NCBI RefSeq assembly: GCF_020091405.1
Contig: NZ_CP081903.1
Location: 2,294,001 to 2,358,000 of the forward strand
Length of the DNA: 64,000 bases
Direction of reading: 5' to 3'
DNA from: Bacteroides cellulosilyticus
GTDB taxonomy: Bacteria; Bacteroidota; Bacteroidia; Bacteroidales; Bacteroidaceae
A program made the translations under genes and the position numbers. Position 1 is the stretch's first letter. The number at the start of each line of letters is the position of its first letter. The notes beneath the pieces were generated by a model. That model did no database searches. It was not told where the DNA came from and worked only from the letters and a program-made list of their open reading frames with translations. Positions 1-7,621 of the stretch are shown here, piece by piece.

Positions 1-71
1 TGTCGTTCTGAAGGTAAAACAATCGATGTTGTGTCTTTTGTGTATTTGAAAGCTGTCTTCCTTTATAGGTG

Positions 72-111
72 TAAATTTAGCCACCGCCATCTGACACGGC
101 AGCTAAATTTA
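72..111 (-). terminator. possible terminator hairpin 3' of the VKOR fusion gene
   Basis: Arms TAAATTTAGC (72-81) and GCTAAATTTA (102-111) are perfectly complementary around a 20-nt loop. The hairpin lies 16 bp past the stop codon of the minus-strand gene at 127-1677. It is AT-rich with a long loop and no clear T-run, so the terminator call is weak. Nothing else is visible in bases 1-126. Confidence 0.35.
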
Positions 112-126
112 TAGGAACTGTTTCCT

Positions 127-1677
127 TTATTTATCGGTGGTAGGCGTCAGCAAGTATTTCAACTCTTCCAGTTGATAAACACTTGGCATATAATGCCCGT
201 TGATGACAACTGCCGGAGTATGGCTGACGTTATTCCGTTCGCAATACTCTTGTTGTTGTCTCCAAAGCAGCTGTGCAACATCGTTGATGTTGTATCTTTC
301 CACATCCGGTATCTCCTGAATTTCAAACCATTCTTCCAGCAGGTAAGTAGCTTTATCCCAACCTTCTGAGAGGTAAGCACTGAGAATGGTTTGTGCTATA
401 TGTGCGCCCAGGCGGTCGTTTGTATAGATAACCAGTGAGATGGATATGTCTGCTGATATTTCCCGGATGTGGTGATGTACCTTAGCGCACGCTTTGCAAT
501 TGGGGTTTACCACTACCATTAACCTGTCTTTTGTGCTATCGGCAGAGTTATGCAGAGCTATATCCGGGTGGATCATCGTTCTGACTTTAGGCTTCAAAGC
601 CAGAAGTTTCTGAAAAGTGATCGGGTTGAGCAGACCGGATAACTTGCTTTTCAGAAAGTGTTTCTCCTTGTCCGAAGAAACAAGTGCTTTAGCCTGTATC
701 CAGAAAATCACGCAGATAGTGCTGACTGCAATCATTGAGAAAAGAATTCGGATTGAAAACCTCCATTCGAAATTATTCCTTATGATATAAAGTGCTACGG
801 CAGTCAGCCAGACCGAGAAGGTGGTGAGCATACAAAACAGGCATGCTTTACGAATAAAGAATATCTGATATATGATGGAATATAAGGTGAATGCAATTGC
901 AATGAAAACAGACAAGGCTGCCAGAAGATGGAATTCCTTTGGGCAGACAGCTGTGAAAAAGAACATGGTTGTGAAATACATCCACGATAATTCTCCAATA
1001 CCTATTCCTGCAATATTTGCACCTTTGGATTTGAGTACCTCATTACAATCTATAACTTTCCCTATGTGGCAGAAGCGGTGTAGAAAGTGATTATCTACCA
1101 TTTCTCTGTATAGAATGATAGTAGAAATGAGAATACCACAGACCAGCGCGGAAAGGTAAAGTGGTAATCCTGTGGGGTAGTTTCTACTCCAGATTGAAGA
1201 AAAAACTAAGAGGACGGATATAATTCCCGCAATCAGTATCCTATGTTGCCGGCACATATAATGAATATTGCTGAGCAAGCAGTGAGATTCACAGACTGTT
1301 TTCGAAGTTGTTTCGCCAAACAGGACAGTTCCTGTCCACTGGTGCGCAAATAGCTTTCTGCTTATGGGCATGTGGCTGACTTCGGCAGTCGTGATGATGA
1401 GCCGGTCCGGTTCTATCTTTTCGACAAGGCAGAATGTGGAATGGCTTGTTTCCAATTGGGTGATAAACGGACCGTGCAACTTCTCCAGATACTTCGGTTG
1501 AAGTTGGTAAACTACGTTATTTACATGAAGTGCGTTTAAGGCATCGCTGATACCTTGCATCGTGTTGCCCAACGGACTGTCGAGCAAACGGCATACGGTA
1601 GTCCTGCTCACTTTTACGGTCAGTGACCGTAAAAAGTGATGGACTACTTCACTGGTGGCATTGTCAACTCCCAGCAT
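127..1677 (-). CDS. C39-like / vitamin K epoxide reductase / thioredoxin-fold fusion, membrane thiol oxidase
   Basis: A 516-aa membrane protein with three parts. Residues about 1-120 resemble a C39 (bacteriocin-processing) peptidase domain, but the usual DCG nucleophile motif reads DNA, so it is probably inactive. Residues about 140-300 form a multi-spanning VKOR domain with a Cys pair near CHIGKVIDC and a quinone-side CLFC pair. Residues about 370-510 form a thioredoxin-like domain with NPNCKACAKV. In the VKOR family such fusions oxidise thiols and pass electrons to quinone, so disulfide formation in exported proteins is the likely role. It lies 39 bp downstream of the secreted DUF3244 gene and is probably co-transcribed with it. 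The disulfide role is inferred from family knowledge; the substrate is unknown. Confidence 0.8.
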   Translation of the reverse strand: MLGVDNATSEVVHHFLRSLTVKVSRTTVCRLLDSPLGNTMQGISDALNALHVNNVVYQLQPKYLEKLHGPFITQLETSHSTFCLVEKIEPDRLIITTAEVSHMPISRKLFAHQWTGTVLFGETTSKTVCESHCLLSNIHYMCRQHRILIAGIISVLLVFSSIWSRNYPTGLPLYLSALVCGILISTIILYREMVDNHFLHRFCHIGKVIDCNEVLKSKGANIAGIGIGELSWMYFTTMFFFTAVCPKEFHLLAALSVFIAIAFTLYSIIYQIFFIRKACLFCMLTTFSVWLTAVALYIIRNNFEWRFSIRILFSMIAVSTICVIFWIQAKALVSSDKEKHFLKSKLSGLLNPITFQKLLALKPKVRTMIHPDIALHNSADSTKDRLMVVVNPNCKACAKVHHHIREISADISISLVIYTNDRLGAHIAQTILSAYLSEGWDKATYLLEEWFEIQEIPDVERYNINDVAQLLWRQQQEYCERNNVSHTPAVVINGHYMPSVYQLEELKYLLTPTTDK

Positions 1678-1716
1678 AGTCTTGATTTATAGTTAAAGTT
1701 TAGGTTAGGTTCTTTG

Positions 1717-2106
1717 TTAAAGTGTAAAGTATCCGCTCAACCGGGCTTCTCCCAGTTCAATTTCCAGGTAGTATTCTCCCGGCTCTGTTGCGTTTAAATC
1801 AATAGTGATAAGCGTAGGATTAATACTTGTTCCGGAATAAATATTTGCTCCAGAGGCATTTGTAATTGTAATACTTGCCGTAGGTGCATCACAGTTGAAA
1901 ACTACAGTGACTATATCATTATTAATATAGGCACTGGCGGGTTGGATAATGATGCTCCTGGCTACTGGTCCTCCTTCTTTGGGACCTGCCGGGTTCAGAG
2001 GAATCTCTCTTTCATCATCATTGGTCAGAAAGAAATTTTGGGCGTGCAAAGATGTGCTACCCATAACTACTGCTAATACGAAAAATACAAATAATAACTT
2101 TTTCAT
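1717..2106 (-). CDS. small secreted DUF3244-family protein
   Basis: A 129-aa protein with a clear Sec signal peptide (MKKLLFVFFVLAVV...SLHA) followed by Gln at the predicted cleavage site. The remainder is beta-rich and resembles the DUF3244 family of small Ig/FN3-like secreted Bacteroides proteins, ending in the typical GYFTL-like strand. It has one Cys in the mature region (FNCDAP), so an intramolecular disulfide is not expected. The thiol-oxidase fusion gene follows 39 bp downstream and a TPR regulator gene lies upstream on the same strand. Function is unknown; a periplasmic or secreted partner of its neighbours is only a guess. Confidence 0.75.
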   Translation of the reverse strand: MKKLLFVFFVLAVVMGSTSLHAQNFFLTNDDEREIPLNPAGPKEGGPVARSIIIQPASAYINNDIVTVVFNCDAPTASITITNASGANIYSGTSINPTLITIDLNATEPGEYYLEIELGEARLSGYFTL

Positions 2107-2137
2107 AAGATATACTTTTAATTTGTTATGACGGTGG

Positions 2138-2145
2138 CAAATTTA
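2138..2145 (-). promoter_or_regulatory. -7 box of the DUF3244 gene
   Basis: TAAATTTG on the minus strand matches the Bacteroides -7 consensus TAnnTTTG and lies about 30 bp upstream of the ATG. No clean TTTG -33 box is visible at the usual distance, so only the -7 element is supported. Confidence 0.45.
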
Positions 2146-2221
2146 GAGAGAATTTCTCCAATAAAAGTGTATAAAAAGTGTAGAAATGTAGAGAATCATC
2201 TTGCTGTTGGAGCATTTTTCC

Positions 2222-3928
2222 CTATTTTAATAGAAATTGTTCTAAGAAATCGCGGAGTGAAATTGATTTATCAGTGCATTTCATCTTTTGTTCCAGTATT
2301 CTTTTGCCTTTTTTATATATGGCATCCCTACTACATTCCATTAGGTATCTGAAATGACTGGTGGGTATATCTGTTAAATGCAGGCAACAAAGACATATCT
2401 CATCCTGAGATAAGGGATACTTTGCAGCTAAGCGGATGGTAATGTTATTCCAACGTACATCAGTTTCTGCTATTAGTTGTTTCCAGTCTTCTTCATTGAA
2501 ATGTTCGCTTGATTTATCTGTTTTTTTATATGCTTGAATAATTCGCTTCATCTTTACGTGAACCTCAGAATGTTCATAAGATTCGTTGAGCAAGGCTTGG
2601 CGCTCTGTTTTCAGTCTATGCAGTTCTTCTTTTAAACTGTCCCTTTCAGCTTGATTGTTGTTGTGCCGTGCTATTTCTTCTTGCAAAAGATTGATTTGTT
2701 CGTTCTTCTGTTGGAGTAAATCTTCTAATTTCTTATTTAGCTCTATTTCCTTTTGCTCGAAATTGCTTTTTTCCTTCCTATGTTTTTTCCATAAAATGAA
2801 GAATAACGATAGGAAAATCGCTATTCCGGTGATCATATAATAATAGAATTGGTTTAAATTAGCTTTGTATTCTAATTGTTTACGTTGTATTATGATATTT
2901 TTCTCAGTTGTGACAATTGCTACATTCTGTTGTTTTTGTTGAACACGATTCAGATAGAAAGAATATTTTCTTTCCATTTCGAGTGCTGTTTCTAATTTCC
3001 CTTGCTTTTTTGCTATATCAGCTAAACGCATATAAGCACCAGCCTTTGTGTATTCATCTTCACTGCAAAGGCTTTTATTTAGATAAATGGATGCAGAATC
3101 ATATAAGGCTGTTTTGTAGTAGGCATCACCTAAAACTAAATGAGCCCTATCTAAGGTGTTTGAAGTTTCTTGATTGTTGAGGTTTAACTTGGCAAATTCT
3201 ACAGCCTTTTCTCCCATATTCATGCGTCCATACAGTAGACTTAATGAATAAGCTGTTTTAGCTACCATCTTTTTTTGAGCAATATGGCGTGATATTTTAA
3301 AAGCGTGAAGTATCTTCTGTTCCGCTTCATGGTAGTACTCTTTTCCTCTGTCAATAGCAATCATACCCCGTTGTGATAAAGCATCTGCCCAAAGACCGGA
3401 ATCTTTTTCTTGAATAGCTATTGTCTCTGTAATTTGATAGATTGAGTCAGCCTGTTCATATAATTTCTGTAGAAAGTATAGGTTGGCTATATTATTGTAT
3501 ATATATCCGGTTAGCTTATGGTCAGAAGCCTTTTGAGCATAAGATATAGCAGTGAAAAATCTGCCTAAAGCTTGTGGATAGATTTCTCTGTTCCTCCAAA
3601 TGCATCCCCAGTAATAATGTGCTTTTGCCTGCATAGATGTACTTTTAATGGAATCATAATATTGCACTGCTATACGTATAAGAGAGTCATTTTCTTGGAA
3701 TATGTAGTTCTTATCTTGTACTTGTGTCACTAATAAAGCATAGTATGCCCGATCTTCTAATGAGTTAAGTTCTTCTGGTCGAATCTTTTCTAAAAAATAT
3801 AAGGCGCTGTCCGGGAACTTTTGCATGAGAGAATCAGCTTGTACAAGTTGGGCGTTCGGACTGGAACGGGTACAAGCCGCTAATATGCAATATGCGAGTA
3901 ATAGCGCAGCTAAGACAGTGGCTTTCAT
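2222..3928 (-). CDS. membrane-anchored TPR / coiled-coil protein with C-terminal HTH-like domain, putative regulator
   Basis: The start at 3928 is preferred because it opens directly into a lipoprotein signal (MKATVLAALL...ILAAC, Cys19); the longer frame would run into the upstream terminator. The 568-aa product has TPR-type helical repeats over about residues 30-340. A single membrane helix (YYYMITGIAIFLSLFFILW) follows, then a long charged coiled coil, then a C-terminal region (LSQDEICLCCLHL...SRDAIYKKGKRIL) resembling LuxR/sigma-4-type helix-turn-helix. The layout suggests an extracytoplasmic sensor with a cytoplasmic DNA-binding tail, a type common in Bacteroides. The HTH call is by pattern only. 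It probably controls the two genes downstream on the same strand. Confidence 0.7.
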   Translation of the reverse strand: MKATVLAALLLAYCILAACTRSSPNAQLVQADSLMQKFPDSALYFLEKIRPEELNSLEDRAYYALLVTQVQDKNYIFQENDSLIRIAVQYYDSIKSTSMQAKAHYYWGCIWRNREIYPQALGRFFTAISYAQKASDHKLTGYIYNNIANLYFLQKLYEQADSIYQITETIAIQEKDSGLWADALSQRGMIAIDRGKEYYHEAEQKILHAFKISRHIAQKKMVAKTAYSLSLLYGRMNMGEKAVEFAKLNLNNQETSNTLDRAHLVLGDAYYKTALYDSASIYLNKSLCSEDEYTKAGAYMRLADIAKKQGKLETALEMERKYSFYLNRVQQKQQNVAIVTTEKNIIIQRKQLEYKANLNQFYYYMITGIAIFLSLFFILWKKHRKEKSNFEQKEIELNKKLEDLLQQKNEQINLLQEEIARHNNNQAERDSLKEELHRLKTERQALLNESYEHSEVHVKMKRIIQAYKKTDKSSEHFNEEDWKQLIAETDVRWNNITIRLAAKYPLSQDEICLCCLHLTDIPTSHFRYLMECSRDAIYKKGKRILEQKMKCTDKSISLRDFLEQFLLK

Positions 3929-3955
3929 TGGTTTATCATTTGTTGTTGCAGCCTG

Positions 3956-3986
3956 CAAAAGTACCCGTTTATAATGATAAAACAAT
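3956..3986 (-). promoter_or_regulatory. promoter of the TPR/HTH regulator gene
   Basis: The minus strand reads ATTG (3983-3986), a 19-nt spacer, then TACTTTTG (3956-3963). This fits the Bacteroides -33/-7 pattern (TTTG, about 20 nt, TAnnTTTG) and lies 27 bp upstream of the chosen ATG, which supports the short start. Confidence 0.6.
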
Positions 3987-4002
3987 GTAATGTCGGTCTG
4001 TA

Positions 4003-4056
4003 AAATCAATAGCCCCTATTCCTGAAAGGAAGTTCAGAAATAGGGGTTATTGATTT
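4003..4056 (-). terminator. terminator of the kinase-like gene
   Basis: An 18-bp stem with a single G.U wobble joins 4003-4020 to 4039-4056, with CCCCTATT/AATAGGGG at its core. It sits 17 bp past the stop of the minus-strand gene at 4073-5578 and separates it from the regulator gene downstream. Confidence 0.75.
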
Positions 4057-4072
4057 AAAGTATGTTTTTTTG

Positions 4073-5578
4073 TCAGGTATGTAACTCCAGAACAAAGCGG
4101 CAACCCTTGGTATAGCTACTGTCCAATGTCAGGCTACCATTCATTTTTGTGGCAATCAGAGAGCAAATGGGTAATCCTAAACCATCCCCTTCTGTAAGGT
4201 CTTTCACTTTGGTGAAAGGTTTAAACAAGTCTGCTTGTTCCTCTTCGGCAATACCACTTCCCGTATCACTGACAATGAATTGGTGGGTGTGTGCTCCGCG
4301 TTTTTTAAAGTCTAACCAGATTTTACCACCTTCAGGGGTAAACTCGGCTGCATTATTCAGCAAATGGAGCAGAATACGTTCAAGTTGCTCCGGATTGGTC
4401 TTGACACTGAGTTTCGGTGCGTTCACGGCAGTAGCTATGTCTGATTTCAAGCCGCTTTTGATCTTATCCATAACACTTTCACAGAAAGTATTAATATTGA
4501 TTTCACGCATTTCGTAAGCTTCAGAGAGTGTACTTTCCAAATCGGACAACTCCTGAATGTGTTCGGCAAAGCCTTTCAGCGCACGGACGCCCGGTAAGGT
4601 AGTATCCAGAGTATTCAGTGTCGGTTCCATTTGTGAGGATATATTCTGGATAAACTTAGTTTTCAGTTCATTGTGCTCATTGGCTATCTGGATAGCTTTC
4701 TTTTGCTTCCGGGTAAGAAGGACAAAACGCAGCAATACGATACCGGCTAATACCAGCGCGGCGGCCAGTAGCCCGGCAAGGATGCAAAGGCCGATGATAA
4801 TGTACTGTTTGGCAGAGAGTGAGCTGTCTTTTTCCTCAATAGTTTGCAGGCTATCGTCATATTTACGTTTCAGCACGTTCAACTCATCCTGGGCAGTAAG
4901 AGCTTTTACAGAGTCAGTCCAAAGGATATATTTGTCGTACGTACGGGCTACCAGTCCGGCATTGTTTGCCTTACGGGCAATATCGATCAGGGTTTTATAT
5001 GACTCGTCTACCTTTGCATAATTCTTCTGTTCCTTATATTGACCGATCAGACGGTTGATATAAGCGTCTCCTTGCGAGTTCATCCCAAAGGTATAGTAGT
5101 AATTGGCCTGGGTATAAAGCAAATCATTGCTGAGTGAATCATTTTTGGCTGCCTTGGCTGTCTCTTCCAATTTGGCCAGTTGTTCTTTGGCACGGGCGGG
5201 ATTCTTGAGGTTGATATACATTTGCAGGCGTTCCTTATTGATACGGAAACGCAGGTCGGGCATCGTCTTGCCACTTTTCTGCTCACCGTCTGTAACCAAT
5301 AGTTCGGCACCGCGCAACAGTTCAAAAGCTTCTTTATAATAGTTTTCCCGATGGTAGAGGGCACTGGCGTTGACACCGCATTCTACTGCTTTATCATACT
5401 TTGCCTGAGAGGAAAAAGCATTGTAAGCCTGGAGGAAAAGATAGCGGGCTTTGATATATTCTTTTTTTGCGAGATTTTCCTGTGCTTGTTTCATTAGTTC
5501 ATCGGCACGGTTCTGTGAATAGGCTTGGCTGCAGATGCAGAAAGCGGCTAAGAAGAGTAGGGTAATTATCTTTCTCAT
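4073..5578 (-). CDS. TPR histidine-kinase-like protein lacking the phospho-acceptor histidine
   Basis: A 501-aa protein: signal peptide ending AYS before Gln22, TPR-like helices to about residue 250, one membrane helix (about 258-288), a dimerisation-like region and a HATPase_c domain. The ATP site is intact: N box LLHLLNNAAEF (403-413), G1 DTGSGI (438-443) and G2 GDGLGLP (464-470). The H-box reads FIQNISSQMEPTL where kinases have F-xx-N-[IMV]-SHE-[ILF]-RTPL, so Ser315 replaces the phosphorylatable His. It may be a pseudokinase or act through another residue. It has its own promoter and terminator, and no response regulator gene is adjacent. Confidence 0.82.
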   Translation of the reverse strand: MRKIITLLFLAAFCICSQAYSQNRADELMKQAQENLAKKEYIKARYLFLQAYNAFSSQAKYDKAVECGVNASALYHRENYYKEAFELLRGAELLVTDGEQKSGKTMPDLRFRINKERLQMYINLKNPARAKEQLAKLEETAKAAKNDSLSNDLLYTQANYYYTFGMNSQGDAYINRLIGQYKEQKNYAKVDESYKTLIDIARKANNAGLVARTYDKYILWTDSVKALTAQDELNVLKRKYDDSLQTIEEKDSSLSAKQYIIIGLCILAGLLAAALVLAGIVLLRFVLLTRKQKKAIQIANEHNELKTKFIQNISSQMEPTLNTLDTTLPGVRALKGFAEHIQELSDLESTLSEAYEMREININTFCESVMDKIKSGLKSDIATAVNAPKLSVKTNPEQLERILLHLLNNAAEFTPEGGKIWLDFKKRGAHTHQFIVSDTGSGIAEEEQADLFKPFTKVKDLTEGDGLGLPICSLIATKMNGSLTLDSSYTKGCRFVLELHT

Positions 5579-5601
5579 ATATGATTCATTTTATTTGCTT
5601 A

Positions 5602-5609
5602 CAAAGTTA
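5602..5609 (-). promoter_or_regulatory. -7 box of the kinase-like gene
   Basis: The minus strand reads TAACTTTG, an exact TAnnTTTG match about 24 bp upstream of the ATG at 5578. A -33 element (CTTGT) is recognisable but poorly spaced. Confidence 0.5.
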
Positions 5610-5701
5610 AGACATTCTTTTGTAGGTTGTACAAGAAAAGTGCTTAAAAACTTGGCTTACCTTATTTTTTTGATGGTTAGGGTACATGAAATTATATCCT
5701 G

Positions 5702-5858
5702 TTCCGTATGATCTCCGTACCAGCTCCGTGTTATCTCCGTATCTTCTCCGTATCCGCTCCGTACCTTCTCCGTGCCTTCTCCATACCATAGAGTACGGAG
5801 CGACTACGGAGTAACTACGGAGCGGGTACGGTGCAGGTACGGCTCGGGTAGGGCAGAT
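5702..5858. repeat. symmetrical array of 11-bp units
   Basis: Eight units of 11 bp with core CTCCGTA run from 5702 to 5789. After a 3-bp centre (5790-5792), six units with the complementary core TACGGAG run from 5793 to 5858. The 7-bp core is conserved in each unit while the other 4 bp vary. The array begins 8 bp beyond the stop codon of the nucleoside kinase gene (minus strand) and ends about 90 bp before the promoter of the kinase-like gene. A transcript across it would fold into a long hairpin with 7-bp helices recurring every 11 nt. It does not read as protein. Confidence 0.85.
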
Positions 5859-5866
5859 GTCAGGGA

Positions 5867-7540
5867 TTAGTATTTGAAACTGCTTCCTCCCAGGAATTCG
5901 CGCAGAAGTGATGTCGGCGGGATTTCCTTATCTTGTATCGGAGTAAAGTATTTGATGAATTTCAGCAATCGGTATGCTTCGGCATACTCCGGACAGTTGC
6001 GTGGCACACTGGTCAGTATGGGTTCGGCATGGCAACGCAGTACGGCAAACTCAAACAACAGTGCTGAGTTGAACATCACATCGGCATTTTCCTGATAAGG
6101 GAAGATCCACTTGTCTTCTCCGGCCCGCACACTGGGCCAGCGGGAAATAGTTTCCCGAGCCGAGTAACCACGGTAATTGAAGTCACGGATGATACGGCGC
6201 AACAAGCGGTTGTCTGTTGTGGGAATCCAGTTGTGATCGTCCAAAGAAATGGTAGTCAGGGCGGACACATAGATTTTGTATTTATTCTCTGCCGGTATCT
6301 GCGGGGTGAGTTCAGGATTCAGTGCATGAATGCCTTCCAGAATGAGGATCGTGTGCTCGTCTATGCGTAACTTGTCCCCTTTGTATTCCCGTTGTCCGGT
6401 AGAGAAGTTGAAGCTTGGCAGATCAATTTCTTCGCCTCTCAACAAAGCTTTCAGGTCTTCCTCGAACTTTTTGAGATCGAGTGCATACAACGATTCGTAG
6501 TCATAATCTCCGTTAGCGTCTTTCGGAGTATCTTCGCGGTTTACGAAGTAGTTATCCAGGGCTATGGGGTATGGACGAAGCCCGTTCGTCATAAGCTGTA
6601 CGGAAAGGCGCTTGCTGAAAGTGGTCTTACCCGAAGAGGACGGGCCGGAGATAAGTACCAGTTTTACGCGGTTGCCATTTTCGCCCCGATTATAGATATC
6701 ATCGGCAATCTGGGCTATCTTTTTCTCTTGCAGTGCTTCTGCTACGTTGATTAAATCGGTGGCATGTCCTTCTTCACAGGCGAGATTAAAGTCACCGACA
6801 TTGCTTAATCCCATGATATAATTCCAACGCAGATGTTCCTTAAATACATCCAGCATTTTTTCCTGCTTGACGACTTCTTCCAATACATTAGGATTTTGCC
6901 TGTTGGGAATGCGAAGCAACAGCCCATCGTAATATTTCACAATGTCGAACAGCCAGATAAAGCCGGTGCTGGGCAGTAGATTACCATAATAATAATCAAT
7001 CGTATCTTCTAATGAATAATAATAGGTATAGATAGAGCCGGAAGTTTCCAGCAACTTTACTTTGTCTGTCATTCCCCGTTCATTAAAGATGCGCACAGCT
7101 TCGGTTGTGTGGCATTCCGTGCGTCGGTATGTGATGTTTTTGTCTATGATTTCCTGCATGCGCTTTTTAATGGCGGATACATCTTCCAGCGTGATTGTGC
7201 GCCCAATGCGCAAGTTGCAGAAGTAGCCTTTGGATACAGGGTGTTCTACAAATAGTTTGCCGTCCGGAAACAATTCGTTGACAGCTTTGTACAGTACAAA
7301 GCAAAGACTGCGCACATACGTCCGCAAACCGGAAGAGTCGCGTATATCGAGGAATTCTACATCTTTATTATTGTATACCCGGAAGTTCAGCCCTTCGGAT
7401 CGGTTATTAACTTTTGCACTGACAACCTGATAGGGGAAATTAAGATTAAAACCGTAATAAATATCCAAAAGTGAACTCCCGATGGGGAATTCTTTAGAAA
7501 TATTATTATTTTTGCAACAAATTTGTAACATGTGTTTCAT
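5867..7540 (-). CDS. nucleoside (uridine) kinase with N-terminal TGS/tRNA-synthetase-like region
   Basis: A 557-aa cytoplasmic protein. Residues about 1-60 look like a TGS-type beta-grasp, and about 70-230 resemble the second-additional (editing-like) domain of threonyl-tRNA synthetase. From about residue 285 there is a P-loop kinase of the uridine kinase/phosphoribulokinase class with Walker A GPSSSGKTTFSKRL, the substrate segment ALDNYFVNRE and DYDYESLYALDL. This architecture is standard in Bacteroides nucleoside kinases, which phosphorylate uridine or cytidine in pyrimidine salvage. It is a single gene on the minus strand with no partner. Its 3' end abuts the 11-bp repeat array. Confidence 0.85.
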   Translation of the reverse strand: MKHMLQICCKNNNISKEFPIGSSLLDIYYGFNLNFPYQVVSAKVNNRSEGLNFRVYNNKDVEFLDIRDSSGLRTYVRSLCFVLYKAVNELFPDGKLFVEHPVSKGYFCNLRIGRTITLEDVSAIKKRMQEIIDKNITYRRTECHTTEAVRIFNERGMTDKVKLLETSGSIYTYYYSLEDTIDYYYGNLLPSTGFIWLFDIVKYYDGLLLRIPNRQNPNVLEEVVKQEKMLDVFKEHLRWNYIMGLSNVGDFNLACEEGHATDLINVAEALQEKKIAQIADDIYNRGENGNRVKLVLISGPSSSGKTTFSKRLSVQLMTNGLRPYPIALDNYFVNREDTPKDANGDYDYESLYALDLKKFEEDLKALLRGEEIDLPSFNFSTGQREYKGDKLRIDEHTILILEGIHALNPELTPQIPAENKYKIYVSALTTISLDDHNWIPTTDNRLLRRIIRDFNYRGYSARETISRWPSVRAGEDKWIFPYQENADVMFNSALLFEFAVLRCHAEPILTSVPRNCPEYAEAYRLLKFIKYFTPIQDKEIPPTSLLREFLGGSSFKY

Positions 7541-7621
7541 GACGTCTCCTTTTTAGGTGATTAATACGTTAAATATAGATATAATAACAGATGTGGCATA
7601 AAACCTTCTAATTAATTAAAG

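Noticed and set aside
5607..5789. 60-aa ORF (minus) rich in Arg/Gly across the 11-bp array
   Set aside because: Its apparent repeat sequence is only the translation of CTCCGTA units. The 11-bp period is not a multiple of 3, so repeats fall in different frames, and no start context or homologue is evident.
5702..5858. CRISPR or transposon terminal repeats
   Set aside because: Units of 11 bp without spacers, no transposase and no target-site duplication; the inversion is at the centre rather than at ends flanking cargo.
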